Of a DNA stretch of 64,000 nt, positions 25,269-34,116 are shown piece by piece. Positions within the stretch are counted from its first letter, which is position 1. Every line of letters begins with the position of its first letter. Source of the stretch: Microtetraspora sp. NBRC 16547 (GTDB lineage Bacteria > Actinomycetota > Actinomycetes > Streptosporangiales > Streptosporangiaceae); NCBI RefSeq assembly GCF_030268965.1, contig NZ_BSSE01000024.1, positions 49,887 to 113,886 on the forward strand, in the 5' to 3' direction. The position numbers were made by a program, and so were the translations under genes. Below the pieces are notes generated by a model that was given only the letters and a program-made list of their open reading frames with translations, was not told the origin of the DNA and did not search any database.

Positions 25269-25766
25269 ATGTCCGAGCTGGCGTCGAAGAAACCGCAACA
25301 CGCTCCGGGGACCCTCGACGGTACCGACCTGGCCATTCTCGCCGCGCTCGTGGAGGACGGCCGGATGACCAACGCCGCACTCGCCGCCCGCGTGGGAGTC
25401 GCCGAGTCCACGTGCGCGTACCGGGTGCGCGCGCTGAGGCGGTCGGGTGTCATCGCGAGCGTCAACGCGCGGCTCAACCTCGGCGCGCTCGGCCACCCGA
25501 TCCACGCGATCATCAAGGTCCGCCTGGGAAGCCACAACCGAGAGCACGTCCGCAACCTCTACGACAAGCTGGTCATGGTGCCGGGGGCGCTGACGGTTCT
25601 CCACGTGGGCGGCGACGACGACTTCCTCCTGCACGTGGCCGTGGAGAGCCCGGAGAAACTCCGAGATCTCATCCTGGAACACGTGACCATCTACCCGGTG
25701 GTGCGGCAGACGGAGACGCAACTGGTGTTCGAGGTGCGCGAAGGTCGCGGTGTGCTGCATCCGTGA
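25269..25766 (+). CDS. Lrp/AsnC-family transcriptional regulator
   Basis: A 165-residue regulator. The N-terminal winged HTH reads LDGTDLAILAALVEDGRMTNAALAARVGVAESTCAYRVRALRRSGVI. The C-terminal RAM domain contains VLHVGGDDDFLLHV, the usual effector-binding turn. ATG 25269 follows AACAGGAGC. It diverges from the trans-sulfuration gene with about 56 bp between starts and probably activates it in response to an amino acid, as MdeR does for mdeAB; the effector is not visible. Confidence 0.9.
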   Translation: MSELASKKPQHAPGTLDGTDLAILAALVEDGRMTNAALAARVGVAESTCAYRVRALRRSGVIASVNARLNLGALGHPIHAIIKVRLGSHNREHVRNLYDKLVMVPGALTVLHVGGDDDFLLHVAVESPEKLRDLILEHVTIYPVVRQTETQLVFEVREGRGVLHP

Positions 25767-25896
25767 ACGTCACAGTGAACGGCTCCGGCTACTGCAAGTC
25801 GCTCGGCTGGGAGTGGGGCGAGTACCGGGGGACCCCCATACCTGGGTGCCGATTTACAGTTCGCGGCGACGCTGTGCTCGGGAGAATAGATTGGTC

Positions 25897-26196
25897 ATGA
25901 CCGCTCAGCCTCTGGAACCCGTTGCGCCCCGTGATCCCGGGGAGGACCCGGCTGCGATCTTCGAGGCGCTTCCGCCGTCGCACCGTGCCCGGTTCCGGTC
26001 AGAGTACGACGAGGCTTTGGAAGCCGCCCACGACTTGGTCCGCTTCAAGCAGGTACAGACGCTGTTGCGTCAGTGGCGCCTGCGTGCGATCGCTTACGCC
26101 CGCCCCGGCTACGAGGAGGCGGTCGATGACGCTCTCCAGGGGCGTACGGAGATGTTCACTCGCTACACCCCGCCGGAGTGGGAAGGCCGGGTGTGA
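25897..26196 (+). CDS. DUF6247 family protein (antitoxin-like)
   Basis: A 99-residue acidic protein from ATG 25897. EDPAAIFEALPPSHRARFRSEYDEALEAA and the later FKQVQTLLRQWRLRAIAYA are characteristic of DUF6247, small actinobacterial proteins that commonly sit immediately upstream of a RelE/ParE-like toxin gene. Here the expected downstream gene is broken. The upstream 130 bp shows no convincing gene. Function as an antitoxin is inferred from family context only. Confidence 0.65.
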   Translation: MTAQPLEPVAPRDPGEDPAAIFEALPPSHRARFRSEYDEALEAAHDLVRFKQVQTLLRQWRLRAIAYARPGYEEAVDDALQGRTEMFTRYTPPEWEGRV

Positions 26197-26255
26197 GCTA
26201 CAACTGACTCCGCATACCGCCGGTCGGTGGGCTGGTGCTGGAGCGTCTCTCCGGC
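26193..26255 (+). pseudogene. possible remnant of a RelE-like toxin gene
   Basis: At the end of the DUF6247 gene one frame begins GTG AGC TAC and stops at once; the frame beside it reads ELQLTPHTAGRW. DUF6247-linked toxins often begin with a segment like YRWELTPHTARWL, so these look like the first codons of the partner with small insertions or deletions. Beyond about 26255 no further similarity is seen, and the rest of the gap up to the next gene holds nothing recognised. Confidence 0.35.
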
Positions 26256-26381
26256 CTTCTTCAGATTGCCGAATTTCGCCCGCGCGCTTGAGGTCTGGGA
26301 AGCCGGCACACGGCGCCGCCAGGCTCGGCCGAGCAGGCGGCGGCGTGGTCTGTCATCGCCACGATTCGGCACAATGCTGAT

Positions 26382-29300
26382 GTGCGAGTCGAATTGCTCG
26401 GACCGTTCGAGGTCCGGAACCGCGATGGAGCCGTGGTGGAGGTTCCGGGGATTCGGCTGCGCGCGCTGCTCGCCGCGCTCGCCCTCGACCCCGGCCGGAT
26501 CGTCACGCGCGCGAGGCTCGTGGACTGGATCTGGGGGCAACGGCCGCCCGCGGACGAAGTGAATGCCTTGCAGGCGTTGGTGTCCCGGCTGCGCAGGGTG
26601 TTGCCGAACGGTGTGATCGAGGCGGATTCCGGCGGGTACCGGCTGGCCGTGGCTTCTGATGCCGTGGACGTGGGCCGGTTCGAGCATTTAGTCGGTCAGG
26701 GCCGCGCCGCCGAGCCTGCGGCGCGGGCGGATCTGCTCCGCTCGGCCCTGGCGTTGTGGCGCGGTACGGCCATGGCGGACATCGCGCTGCACGGCAGCGA
26801 TGCGTTCGACGCCGCGGTCGCGCGTCTGGACGAGCTCTACGTTGCCGCGCTCGGGGATCGGGTGGATGCGGACATCCGCCTCGGCCGCGGCTCGGAGTTG
26901 GTCTCCGAACTGACCGAGCTGGTCGCCACGTATCCGCTGCGTGAGGGGTTCGTGGCGGCCTTGATGCGAGCGCTCGCCGAGGCGGGGCGTGGGACCGAGG
27001 CGTTGACCGTGTACCAGCGGACGCGCGAGCGGCTCGCCGAGGAGTTGGGCGCCGATCCGTCGGCCGAGCTCTCCGCGCTGCACACCGCGTTGCTGCGGGG
27101 CGAGTTGGGCGAGCGGGCGGAGAACCGCAGGACGAACCTGCGCGCCGAGCTGACGAGTTTCGTCGGCACGGCCGATGACATCGCCGCGGTCGCCGGTCTG
27201 GCCATCAAGCACCGGCTGGTCACCTTGACGGGGCCGGGCGGCTCCGGCAAGACCAGGCTGGCCACCGAGACCGCGCGGACGATGCTCGCCGAGCTGCCGG
27301 ACGGGGCGTGGCTGGTCGAACTGGCCTCGGTCCGGGCAGGCGGTGACCTGGCGCAGGCCGCCCTCACCGCGATCGGCCTGCGTGACCAGCCGCTGCTCGG
27401 TGACGCGCGGGGTGGAGAGCCGATGGATCGGCTCATCGCCGCGGTCCGTGAGCGCGCGATCTTGCTGATCCTGGACAACTGCGAGCACGTGATCGAGGCG
27501 GCCGCGGCTTTCGCGGATCGGCTTCTGGGGGAGTGCCGGAGGCTGCGGATTCTGGCCACGAGCAGGGAACCGCTCGGCATCACCGGGGAGGTGCTGTGGC
27601 AGGTCGAGCCGCTGGCGCTGCCCGCGAAGGGAGCGGGCCCCTCCGAGGTCGGGTCCTCGCCCGCGGTGCGGCTGCTGCGGGACCGCGCGGGTTTGGTGCG
27701 CAAGGACATCGGCTCCGACGCGCCCACCTTGGCGGCCATGGCGCGGATCTGCCGGGCGCTGGACGGGATGCCGCTGGCGATCGAACTGGCCGCGGCACGG
27801 CTGCGCACCATGACCGTCGATCAGCTGGCACATCGGCTCGATGACCGGTTCCGCCTGTTGACCAGCGGCAGCCGTACGGCGCTCTCCCGGCACAAGACGC
27901 TGCGCGCGGTCGTGGACTGGAGCTGGGATCTGCTGACCGAGGCCGAACGTGGCGTGCTGCGGCGGCTCTCGGTGTTCTCCGGCGGGGCGAGCCTGGAAGC
28001 GGCCGAGCGGGTGTGCGGGGACGAGGCGTTCGCCGGGGAGCAGGTGCTCGACCTGCTGACCGCGTTGATCGAGAAGTCGCTGCTGCTCGCCGACGGCGAG
28101 GGTGCGCCGCGCTACCGGATGCTCGACACCATCAGGGAGTACGCGGCGCACCGGCTCGCCGAAGCCGAGGAATCCGAGCCGGCGCGCCGGGCGCACCTGG
28201 CCTACTTCACCGAGCTGGCCGAGACGGCCGATCCGCACCTGCGCCGGGCCGAACAGCTGGAATGGCTGGCCACACTCGAGGCCGAGCACGACAACATCAA
28301 TGCGGCCCTGCGCGGGGCGATCGCCGAGGGATGGGCCCAGGAGGCGATGCGGCTGGTCGGGGCAGCGGGCTGGCACTGGTTCCTCAGCGGGCACCGGGCC
28401 GAGGGCACCGAGTTGAGCGTCGCGGCGGCCTCGATGCCCGGTGAGGTGCCCGATGAGGTGCGGGCGCTGGCGTACACCATCGTGACAGTGTTCCTGACCT
28501 CCGGGGTCGGCCGCGATCAATATCAGGCGCAGGAGTGGATCCACGAGGCGTACCGGGTCACCCGGCGCAGCGGGTCTCGCCACCCCATGCTCGGATTCGT
28601 CGAGCTTTGGGAGCGGATGCTGCAGGAGCCGACGGGGTTCCTGCCCGCGTTGGAGCCGCTCCTCGCAGACGATGATCCATGGGTGCGCGCGCAGGCCAGG
28701 CTCACGCGTGGCCGATTCCGGCTCACGCTCGGCGGCGATGCGACCAATGTGGACATCGACGCCGAAATCGCCCTTGCCGAGTTCCGCGCGCTGGGTGACC
28801 GGATGGGGATCTCGCTGGCGCTGACGTTCCTGGCCGATCGGCTCGCCATGTGCGGCGAGTTCGCCCGCGCGTGTGAGCACTACGAAGAGGCGGGCACCGC
28901 GCTGACCGAGCTGGGAGTGCGGGAGGAAGTGGTCAGCCTGCGGGTGCGGCAGGCTCAGCTGTACTGGCTGCTCGGCGATGAGCGATCCAGCACGTTCGCC
29001 ATGGCCGAGGCGCAGCGGTGCGCGGGCGGGATCACCTGGCCGGACGCGCTCGCCGAGCTGGCGCTCTCGAAGGCGCAGCTGGCGCGCTGGCGCGGCGAGC
29101 CGGACGAGGCACGCCGGCACCTGGCCACGGTGCGGGCGACGCCGGGCAACGCGGAAACGATCGGCTTCATCCGCGCCAAGGCCATGGACCTGTACGGCTA
29201 CCTCGCCGAGGACCTCGAGAAGGCCCGCGCGCATCGGAGCGAGGCGTTCCGCGCGGTGGTGGACACGGGCTATCCGCCGCTGATCGCCGAGGTGTTGATC

Positions 29301-29525
29301 GGGATCGCGGATCTCGCGCTGCGCCAGGGACAGTACGAGCAGGCCGTGCGGTTGCTCGCGGCGAGCGACGGCGTGCGTGGCACGCCGGATCGTTCGCAGC
29401 CGGACGCTTCCAGGATCACCTTGGAGACGCGGAATCGCCTCGGTGAAACCGTGTTCACCGAGGCGATCCGTGACGGGCAGCGGCGGGACTGGCGCGAGCT
29501 GGCCGAGATCACGCTCGCTTCGTGA
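26382..29525 (+). CDS. AfsR/SARP-like regulator: BTAD domain fused to an ATPase
   Basis: A 1047-residue regulator from GTG 26382. Residues 1-90 are an OmpR-like winged helix (VELLGPFEVRN...NALQALVSRLRRVL), about 95-240 the bacterial transcriptional activator domain (YPLREGFVAALMRALAEAGR), and about 255-600 an NB-ARC-like ATPase with Walker A GPGGSGKTRLA and Walker B LLILDNCEH. After that come TPR-like helices. Such proteins activate antibiotic or secondary-metabolite genes. The ATPase version here has no biosynthetic cluster next to it, but a DrrAB-type exporter converges on it with a 17-bp overlap, so control of that exporter is possible. Confidence 0.88.
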   Translation: MRVELLGPFEVRNRDGAVVEVPGIRLRALLAALALDPGRIVTRARLVDWIWGQRPPADEVNALQALVSRLRRVLPNGVIEADSGGYRLAVASDAVDVGRFEHLVGQGRAAEPAARADLLRSALALWRGTAMADIALHGSDAFDAAVARLDELYVAALGDRVDADIRLGRGSELVSELTELVATYPLREGFVAALMRALAEAGRGTEALTVYQRTRERLAEELGADPSAELSALHTALLRGELGERAENRRTNLRAELTSFVGTADDIAAVAGLAIKHRLVTLTGPGGSGKTRLATETARTMLAELPDGAWLVELASVRAGGDLAQAALTAIGLRDQPLLGDARGGEPMDRLIAAVRERAILLILDNCEHVIEAAAAFADRLLGECRRLRILATSREPLGITGEVLWQVEPLALPAKGAGPSEVGSSPAVRLLRDRAGLVRKDIGSDAPTLAAMARICRALDGMPLAIELAAARLRTMTVDQLAHRLDDRFRLLTSGSRTALSRHKTLRAVVDWSWDLLTEAERGVLRRLSVFSGGASLEAAERVCGDEAFAGEQVLDLLTALIEKSLLLADGEGAPRYRMLDTIREYAAHRLAEAEESEPARRAHLAYFTELAETADPHLRRAEQLEWLATLEAEHDNINAALRGAIAEGWAQEAMRLVGAAGWHWFLSGHRAEGTELSVAAASMPGEVPDEVRALAYTIVTVFLTSGVGRDQYQAQEWIHEAYRVTRRSGSRHPMLGFVELWERMLQEPTGFLPALEPLLADDDPWVRAQARLTRGRFRLTLGGDATNVDIDAEIALAEFRALGDRMGISLALTFLADRLAMCGEFARACEHYEEAGTALTELGVREEVVSLRVRQAQLYWLLGDERSSTFAMAEAQRCAGGITWPDALAELALSKAQLARWRGEPDEARRHLATVRATPGNAETIGFIRAKAMDLYGYLAEDLEKARAHRSEAFRAVVDTGYPPLIAEVLIGIADLALRQGQYEQAVRLLAASDGVRGTPDRSQPDASRITLETRNRLGETVFTEAIRDGQRRDWRELAEITLAS

Positions 29526-30258
29526 ACGACCGGCGCGCCCACAGGTAGGCGATGAGCGTGAGCCCCACGCACCAGGCGATCGCCGCCATGGCCGAGCCCG
29601 CCGACGGCGCGCCGGTCAGCAGCCCGCGCAGGGCTTCGATGACCGAGGTGAACGGCTGGTACTCCGCGAATTGCCGCACGCCCGGCCCCATTTTGTCGGC
29701 CGGCACGAATGCGCTGCTCAAGAAGGGAAGCAGCATCAGTGGGACAGCGGCCATGCCCGCGCTTTCCGGCGTTTTCGCCGCGAGGCCGAAGGCGACGGTC
29801 AGCCAGCCGATCGCCACTACCGTCAACACGACGATGCCGATCACGCCGAGCCACTCCGCGAAACTCGCCGACGGCCGGAATCCCATCAGCAGCGCGACCC
29901 CGGTGACGAGCGCGATGGCCACCAGGCTCCGCAGCACGGTCTCGATCACGTGCGCGTTCAGCACCGCGGCCCGGGACACCCGCATGACGCGAAGCCGGTT
30001 GATGAATCCGTTCGTCATATCGGAATTCACCGCGATCGCGGTGGAGCCGATGCCGTAGCAGATGGTCGTCAGGATCAGCCCCGGTGTCGCGTAATCGGCG
30101 TAGTTCACGCCGACGCTGAACGCGTCGCCGAATACGTAGACCATCAGGAACATCAGAAAGATCGGCATGATGATGCCGTTGAACAGCGCCACCGGATTTC
30201 GCATCGTGTGCCGGAAGTTGCGCCGCAGCATGGTCGCGGAGTCTGAGATGACGTTCAT
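29509..30258 (-). CDS. ABC-2 type transporter permease (DrrB-like)
   Basis: A 249-residue membrane protein with six hydrophobic helices, a cytoplasmic N-terminus (LRRNFRHTMRNPVALF) and the ABC-2 loop FINRLRVMRVSRAAVL. It ends with WARRSFTKRA. The start ATG overlaps the stop of the ATPase gene (ATGA), so the two form one exporter operon, similar to the DrrAB daunorubicin pump. The substrate is unknown. The 3' end overlaps the convergent AfsR-like gene by 17 bp. Confidence 0.88.
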   Translation of the reverse strand: MNVISDSATMLRRNFRHTMRNPVALFNGIIMPIFLMFLMVYVFGDAFSVGVNYADYATPGLILTTICYGIGSTAIAVNSDMTNGFINRLRVMRVSRAAVLNAHVIETVLRSLVAIALVTGVALLMGFRPSASFAEWLGVIGIVVLTVVAIGWLTVAFGLAAKTPESAGMAAVPLMLLPFLSSAFVPADKMGPGVRQFAEYQPFTSVIEALRGLLTGAPSAGSAMAAIAWCVGLTLIAYLWARRSFTKRA

Positions 30259-31199
30259 CGTGCGTTGATCTCCTTGTTCCCGTGACCGGTGAGGGCGAGG
30301 AAGACGTCATCCAGGTCCGGTGTATGCACCGACAGTTCCTCGACGTCGATGGAATGCTGATCGAGCCGATCGAGCAGCGCGCGCAATGACCGCACCCCGC
30401 CGTCGCCGGGTACCCGCAAGGTCAGCTCTTCGTCGTCCCTTGTGGACGCGTGCAGGACCTGTGCCGCGACGTCGAATGCCTGCCGATCGGTGAACCGCAG
30501 CCGGACATGGCTGCCGGAAACCTGGCGCTTGAGCTCGTCGGCGGTGCCCTCGGCGACCAGCCGGCCCTGATCGAGTACGGCGATGCGGTCGGCGAGTTCG
30601 TCCGCCTCCTCGAGGTACTGCGTGGTGAGGAAGATGGTCGTGCCACCGGCGACCAGCTCCCGGATGATCTCCCACATGGTGCGGCGGCTGCGCGGATCGA
30701 GTCCCGTCGTGGGCTCGTCCAGGAAAATGATCTGCGGCTTGCCGACCAGCGTCATGGCGAGGTCCAGCTTGCGGCGCATGCCGCCGGAGTAGGACGCCGC
30801 CGGTTTGCGCGCCGCTTCAACCAGATCGAACCGGTCGAGCAACCGGCCGGCGACTCGCTTGCCCTCCGCCTTGGGCAGGTGCAGGAGATCCGCCATCAGC
30901 AACAGGTTCTCCTCGCCGGTGAGCAGGTCGTCCACCGACGCGAACTGCCCGGTGACCCCGATCGCCGCGCGCACCGCCTTGGTTTCCGTGACCACGTCGT
31001 GCCCGGCGACGACCACCTTCCCGGCGTTGGGGGACAGCAGCGTGGTCAACACGTTCACCGTCGTGGTCTTCCCGGCGCCGTTGGGGCCGAGCAGAGCGAA
31101 GATCGTGCCGGTACGGACATCAAGGTCGATGCCGTCGAGCACGACCTTGTCTTTGTATGCCTTTCGCAGCCCCGAGACCGCGATCGCTGATCCGTTCAT
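30255..31199 (-). CDS. ABC transporter ATP-binding protein (DrrA-like)
   Basis: A 314-residue ATPase from ATG 31199. Walker A is GPNGAGKTTT, the signature is YSGGMRRKLDLAMTL, Walker B is IIFLDEPTTGLDPRSR, and the switch histidine position is changed to Gln in FLTTQYLEEAD, as in other DrrA proteins. The C-terminal extension with DLDDVFLALTGH is the DrrA-type tail. It drives the permease encoded next. A longer frame upstream exists but has no family match. Confidence 0.9.
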   Translation of the reverse strand: MNGSAIAVSGLRKAYKDKVVLDGIDLDVRTGTIFALLGPNGAGKTTTVNVLTTLLSPNAGKVVVAGHDVVTETKAVRAAIGVTGQFASVDDLLTGEENLLLMADLLHLPKAEGKRVAGRLLDRFDLVEAARKPAASYSGGMRRKLDLAMTLVGKPQIIFLDEPTTGLDPRSRRTMWEIIRELVAGGTTIFLTTQYLEEADELADRIAVLDQGRLVAEGTADELKRQVSGSHVRLRFTDRQAFDVAAQVLHASTRDDEELTLRVPGDGGVRSLRALLDRLDQHSIDVEELSVHTPDLDDVFLALTGHGNKEINAR

Positions 31200-31511
31200 G
31201 GCATCCACGATCGCCGACCGCCCTGATACCGGGCGGTTGCGGTGCTGACACGGCCGCTGACACGACACCGCATCAGACCTGATCGCCGTCCGGGACCTCT
31301 GCCTGCGTCAGTACACCAACCCGCCGCCGGCGTCCGGGGGGCCAGCCGTCCGGCAGCTGGCGGCCGCCGCCGTACGCGTCCGCCGCGGCACCGGGCGGGG
31401 CGTCGCAGAGCAGCTGACCAGCCCTCGCGGGTGCACAAGCCGGACCCGAAGAGCGACGGCCTCTACGGCCGCTACGGCCTCGGGCTGTATGACGTGCAGG
31501 ATCTCAGCTGT
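31200..31511. other. 312-bp stretch with no recognised gene
   Basis: Both strands were read. Plus-strand frames give GC-rich peptides (for example one containing KSDGLYGRYGLGLYDVQDLS close to 31500) without a start or family resemblance. A short direct repeat CGCTGACACG/TGCTGACACG lies near 31240-31265 upstream of the ABC operon. It may be decayed coding DNA. Confidence 0.4.
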
Positions 31512-31883
31512 CTAGCGTTGCTTGAGGCGGAGTGCTTCTTTGCGGGTCTCGGCCTGGATGGACCGCTCGCGCTCCAGCCACGCAGGGTTCTCCGCTTTCA
31601 GCGCATCGATCTCAGCGGTGGTGAGCGGTCCGGTGATCCCGCCTCTGGTCAGGCCGGAAATGGAGACCCTGAGCTTCGCGGCGATGACCTGCTTGGGGTG
31701 CGGGCCGTTGCGGCGCAGGTCAGCGAGCCAGGCGGGTGGCGTCGACTGCAACTCGTTCAGCTCGTCCCTGGAGACGACCCCCGCCTGGAACTCGGCGGGA
31801 GTGGCCGAGAGGAGGACACCCAGCTTCTTGGCCGCGGTCGCGGGCTTCATCGTCTGGATGCTCTTCGGTTTGGGCGAGGTCAT
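31512..31883 (-). CDS. DUF5997 family protein
   Basis: A 123-residue basic protein from ATG 31883. The sequence MKPATAAKKLGVLLSATPAEF, then SRDELNELQSTPPAWLADLRRNGPHPK, is the DUF5997 signature, a conserved actinobacterial family with no known function. The part KLRVSISGLTRGGI looks like a helix-turn-helix, so DNA binding is plausible. It is divergent, 55 bp away, from a LysR-effector-domain protein, an arrangement I recall as common for this family. Confidence 0.75.
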   Translation of the reverse strand: MTSPKPKSIQTMKPATAAKKLGVLLSATPAEFQAGVVSRDELNELQSTPPAWLADLRRNGPHPKQVIAAKLRVSISGLTRGGITGPLTTAEIDALKAENPAWLERERSIQAETRKEALRLKQR

Positions 31884-31926
31884 GGCGCCAAGAGTAGTCA
31901 GTCGGAACGGGTTCCCCTGACATCGG

Positions 31927-31932
31927 TACCCT
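31927..31932 (+). promoter_or_regulatory. -10 element giving a probable leaderless transcript
   Basis: TACCCT ends six bases before the GTG at 31939, the spacing seen for leaderless actinomycete messages. No clear -35 was assigned. Confidence 0.4.
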
Positions 31933-31938
31933 GAGGAA

Positions 31939-32667
31939 GTGACTGATGGGGAGACCGGCAGGGTGTTCCGGCTGGCGTACGGGCCCGGGGTGACACCCGC
32001 GAAATGGGTCAACGTCTGGACCGAGAGGATGCCCGGCGTGCCGGTTACCCTGGTCGCGGTTCCCGCCGCCGAGGTGGTGGGACTTCTGCGGGAGGGCGGT
32101 GCCGACGCCGGATTCGTCAGGCTGCCGGTCGACCGGGACGGGCTCAGCGTGATTCCTCTCTACGTGGAGACCACGGTGGTCGTGGTGCCCAAGGACCACG
32201 CGGTGGCCGCCGCCGACGAGGTGGTCATCGCCGACCTGAGCGACGACGAGGTGCTCCATCCTCTGGACGACACCATCGAGTGGACGACCCGACCCGGGCT
32301 GCCCGCGTTCACCCGCCCGGCCACGACGGCGGACGCGGTCGAACTGGTAGCGGCCGGCACTGGGCTTCTCCTGGTTCCGCAGTCGCTGGCACGCCTCCAC
32401 CACCGCAGGGATCTCACTTACCGGCCGGTGTCGGACGCGCCACAGTCTCAGGTCGCGCTGGCCTGGCCCACGGACGCGACCACTGACCTGGTGGAAGATT
32501 TCATCGGCATCGTCCGCGGCCGGACAGTGAACAGCTCGCGGGGCCGGACCCCCGCCTCCCCTGCGGAGAAACCGGCACAGCGGCAGGCACAGAAACCCGC
32601 ACGGAATGACTCCGGCCGCCGGGCCGTGCCGGCCCGCCGTAAAGGGAAGGGTTACCGGCCTCGGTGA
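31939..32667 (+). CDS. LysR substrate-binding-domain protein without DNA-binding domain
   Basis: A 242-residue protein from GTG 31939. Residues about 10-195 follow the two-lobe LysR effector domain (VFRLAYGPGVTPAKWVNVW, ADAGFVRLPVD, LYVETTVVVVPKDHAVAA, ELVAAGTGLLLVPQSLA). The N-terminal helix-turn-helix expected of LysR regulators is missing and there is no signal peptide, so it should be a cytoplasmic ligand sensor. The last 45 residues are a basic low-complexity tail (RRAVPARRKGKGYRPR). It may act through the divergent DUF5997 protein. Confidence 0.78.
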   Translation: MTDGETGRVFRLAYGPGVTPAKWVNVWTERMPGVPVTLVAVPAAEVVGLLREGGADAGFVRLPVDRDGLSVIPLYVETTVVVVPKDHAVAAADEVVIADLSDDEVLHPLDDTIEWTTRPGLPAFTRPATTADAVELVAAGTGLLLVPQSLARLHHRRDLTYRPVSDAPQSQVALAWPTDATTDLVEDFIGIVRGRTVNSSRGRTPASPAEKPAQRQAQKPARNDSGRRAVPARRKGKGYRPR

Positions 32668-32676
32668 CATGCAGCC

Positions 32677-32693
32677 CCGAACCTCCGGTTCGG
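32677..32693 (+). terminator. short hairpin after the LysR-effector gene
   Basis: Seven-base arms CCGAACC and GGTTCGG around a 3-base loop, 10 bp after the stop codon. It also faces the 3' end of the convergent LuxR-type gene. Confidence 0.45.
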
Positions 32694-32827
32694 ACCCGGC
32701 AATAAATGTGACCGACCCGGCCTCAGTTGAACCACATCAAGGGACTCGAGACCGCGAGATCTCTCTGCCCCACGCCCAGATCAAACCGGGACAACGATGG
32801 ATGACAGGCGTTGGTGAGGGATGTGGA

Positions 32828-34000
32828 TCAGGCGGTGAGACCGCGCCGCCCGCCAGCGTGATCGACGTCGTGGCGCTGCTGCGCCTGTACGACGGGGCCC
32901 GTACCGTCAACGGGCGGGAGGGGGGCGTCGACGTCGAGGCGCGCCCGGGTGACCAGGTATCCGTGCAGAAAGGCCGCGAGCTCGGACCGGCTCCGGGTGC
33001 CGGTCTTGGTGAAAACGGCCTTGAGGTGATCCTGCACGGTGAACGCCGACAGGAAGAGGACCGACCCGATCTCCTTGTTCGTGAGGCCCCGCCCGGCCAG
33101 CGCGGCGATCTGGCGTTCCCGGGCGGTGAGCCGGTAGACGTCGGCGAGCAGCTCCATGATCTCCTGAGGGCGGGTGGTTTCCAGGATGACGGAGACCGAG
33201 GTGTCTCCTAGATGCTCGGCGTGAGCGGTCAGCCATCGTCCCGTCCGAGTGCGGATGCGGACACGATGCGGGGTGCCGGAGGCGGCCCGCCGGTGGGCTG
33301 CGTACACCAGTGATGCGAGCGTGTAAGGCAGGTCGCCGAGGCGGCTGTCGTCGATCTCGTCGAGCAGGCGCCGGGCGGACGCCGATACGTGATCAAGCAC
33401 GACGGTCTCGGCCACCCTGCACAGCATCAGCCCGGGCCCGTCGTCCTCGGCTGGCGGGCGCCCGGAGAGCACCATGGCCCGGCGCAGCCCATCCGCGACG
33501 AGCTGGCTGATCGCGTGCATGGCATCGAGCTCCCGGGCAGTGAAGTCGGGAATGTCGGTGCCCCGCATCAAGACCATCGCTCCCCATACCCGGCCGTCCG
33601 CGGCGCGGAAGCCGATGCGGACCTCGTGCCGGATATCGGAAGGGCGCAGCACGTCGCGGAAGCGATGGCTGCGTGCGAGATCACCACCCGTCGCCTGCGA
33701 CAGGGTCCGTGCGGTCACGCCGTTACGGACCAGCTCGCGCATGGTGAGGACGTCCGGGTCGGCGTCCTGCTGCTCGATCTCGGTCAACCGGCCGAGATGC
33801 TGGAACGGCAGCCCTTCGTCGTGGAAGCCGCCGGTGGGGTTTCCCGTGTCGGGGTCCATGGTCAATCCGCACCACAGATCGAATGGGACGACTCGGGCCA
33901 GCTGGGCGGCGACCCCGCGCTCGAGCGCCAGCGGGGACTGCGCCCGGCGAGACAGGTCGGCCACGGCCTCCCGTACGTCTCGCCCCCTCCCACTTCTCAT
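32828..34000 (-). CDS. LuxR-family regulator with GAF-like domain
   Basis: A 390-residue protein from ATG 34000. The C-terminal HTH is LTARERQIAALAGRGLTNKEIGSVLFLSAFTVQDHLKAVF. The N-terminal half (FDLWCGLTMDPDTG..., RVWGAMVLMRG) resembles a GAF sensor. No receiver domain is seen, so it is a one-component regulator. It is divergent from the BBE-type oxidoreductase 117 bp away and is the obvious candidate to control it. A longer frame to 34099 lacks support. Confidence 0.82.
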   Translation of the reverse strand: MRSGRGRDVREAVADLSRRAQSPLALERGVAAQLARVVPFDLWCGLTMDPDTGNPTGGFHDEGLPFQHLGRLTEIEQQDADPDVLTMRELVRNGVTARTLSQATGGDLARSHRFRDVLRPSDIRHEVRIGFRAADGRVWGAMVLMRGTDIPDFTARELDAMHAISQLVADGLRRAMVLSGRPPAEDDGPGLMLCRVAETVVLDHVSASARRLLDEIDDSRLGDLPYTLASLVYAAHRRAASGTPHRVRIRTRTGRWLTAHAEHLGDTSVSVILETTRPQEIMELLADVYRLTARERQIAALAGRGLTNKEIGSVLFLSAFTVQDHLKAVFTKTGTRSRSELAAFLHGYLVTRARLDVDAPLPPVDGTGPVVQAQQRHDVDHAGGRRGLTA

Positions 34001-34116
34001 GTCGCCAGTATCGGCGCGGGTCCGGCGCCCCCACCATCCCTCAGCCGAGGGATGTCGCCCACGAGGCGCCTTGTCCCACGCTTGCCCACATGAACGCAAC
34101 GGACAGGAGGACTGGC

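Noticed and set aside
26688..29234. 848-codon open frame antisense to the AfsR-like regulator
   Set aside because: It mirrors the codon pattern of the regulator gene, is Arg/Gln/Gly-rich and has no domain resemblance; long antisense frames are common at this GC.
32668..32827. Search for a small gene or riboswitch between the LysR-effector and GAF-LuxR genes
   Set aside because: Only a short hairpin after the stop is visible; the rest has no start with a ribosome binding site and no known leader fold.
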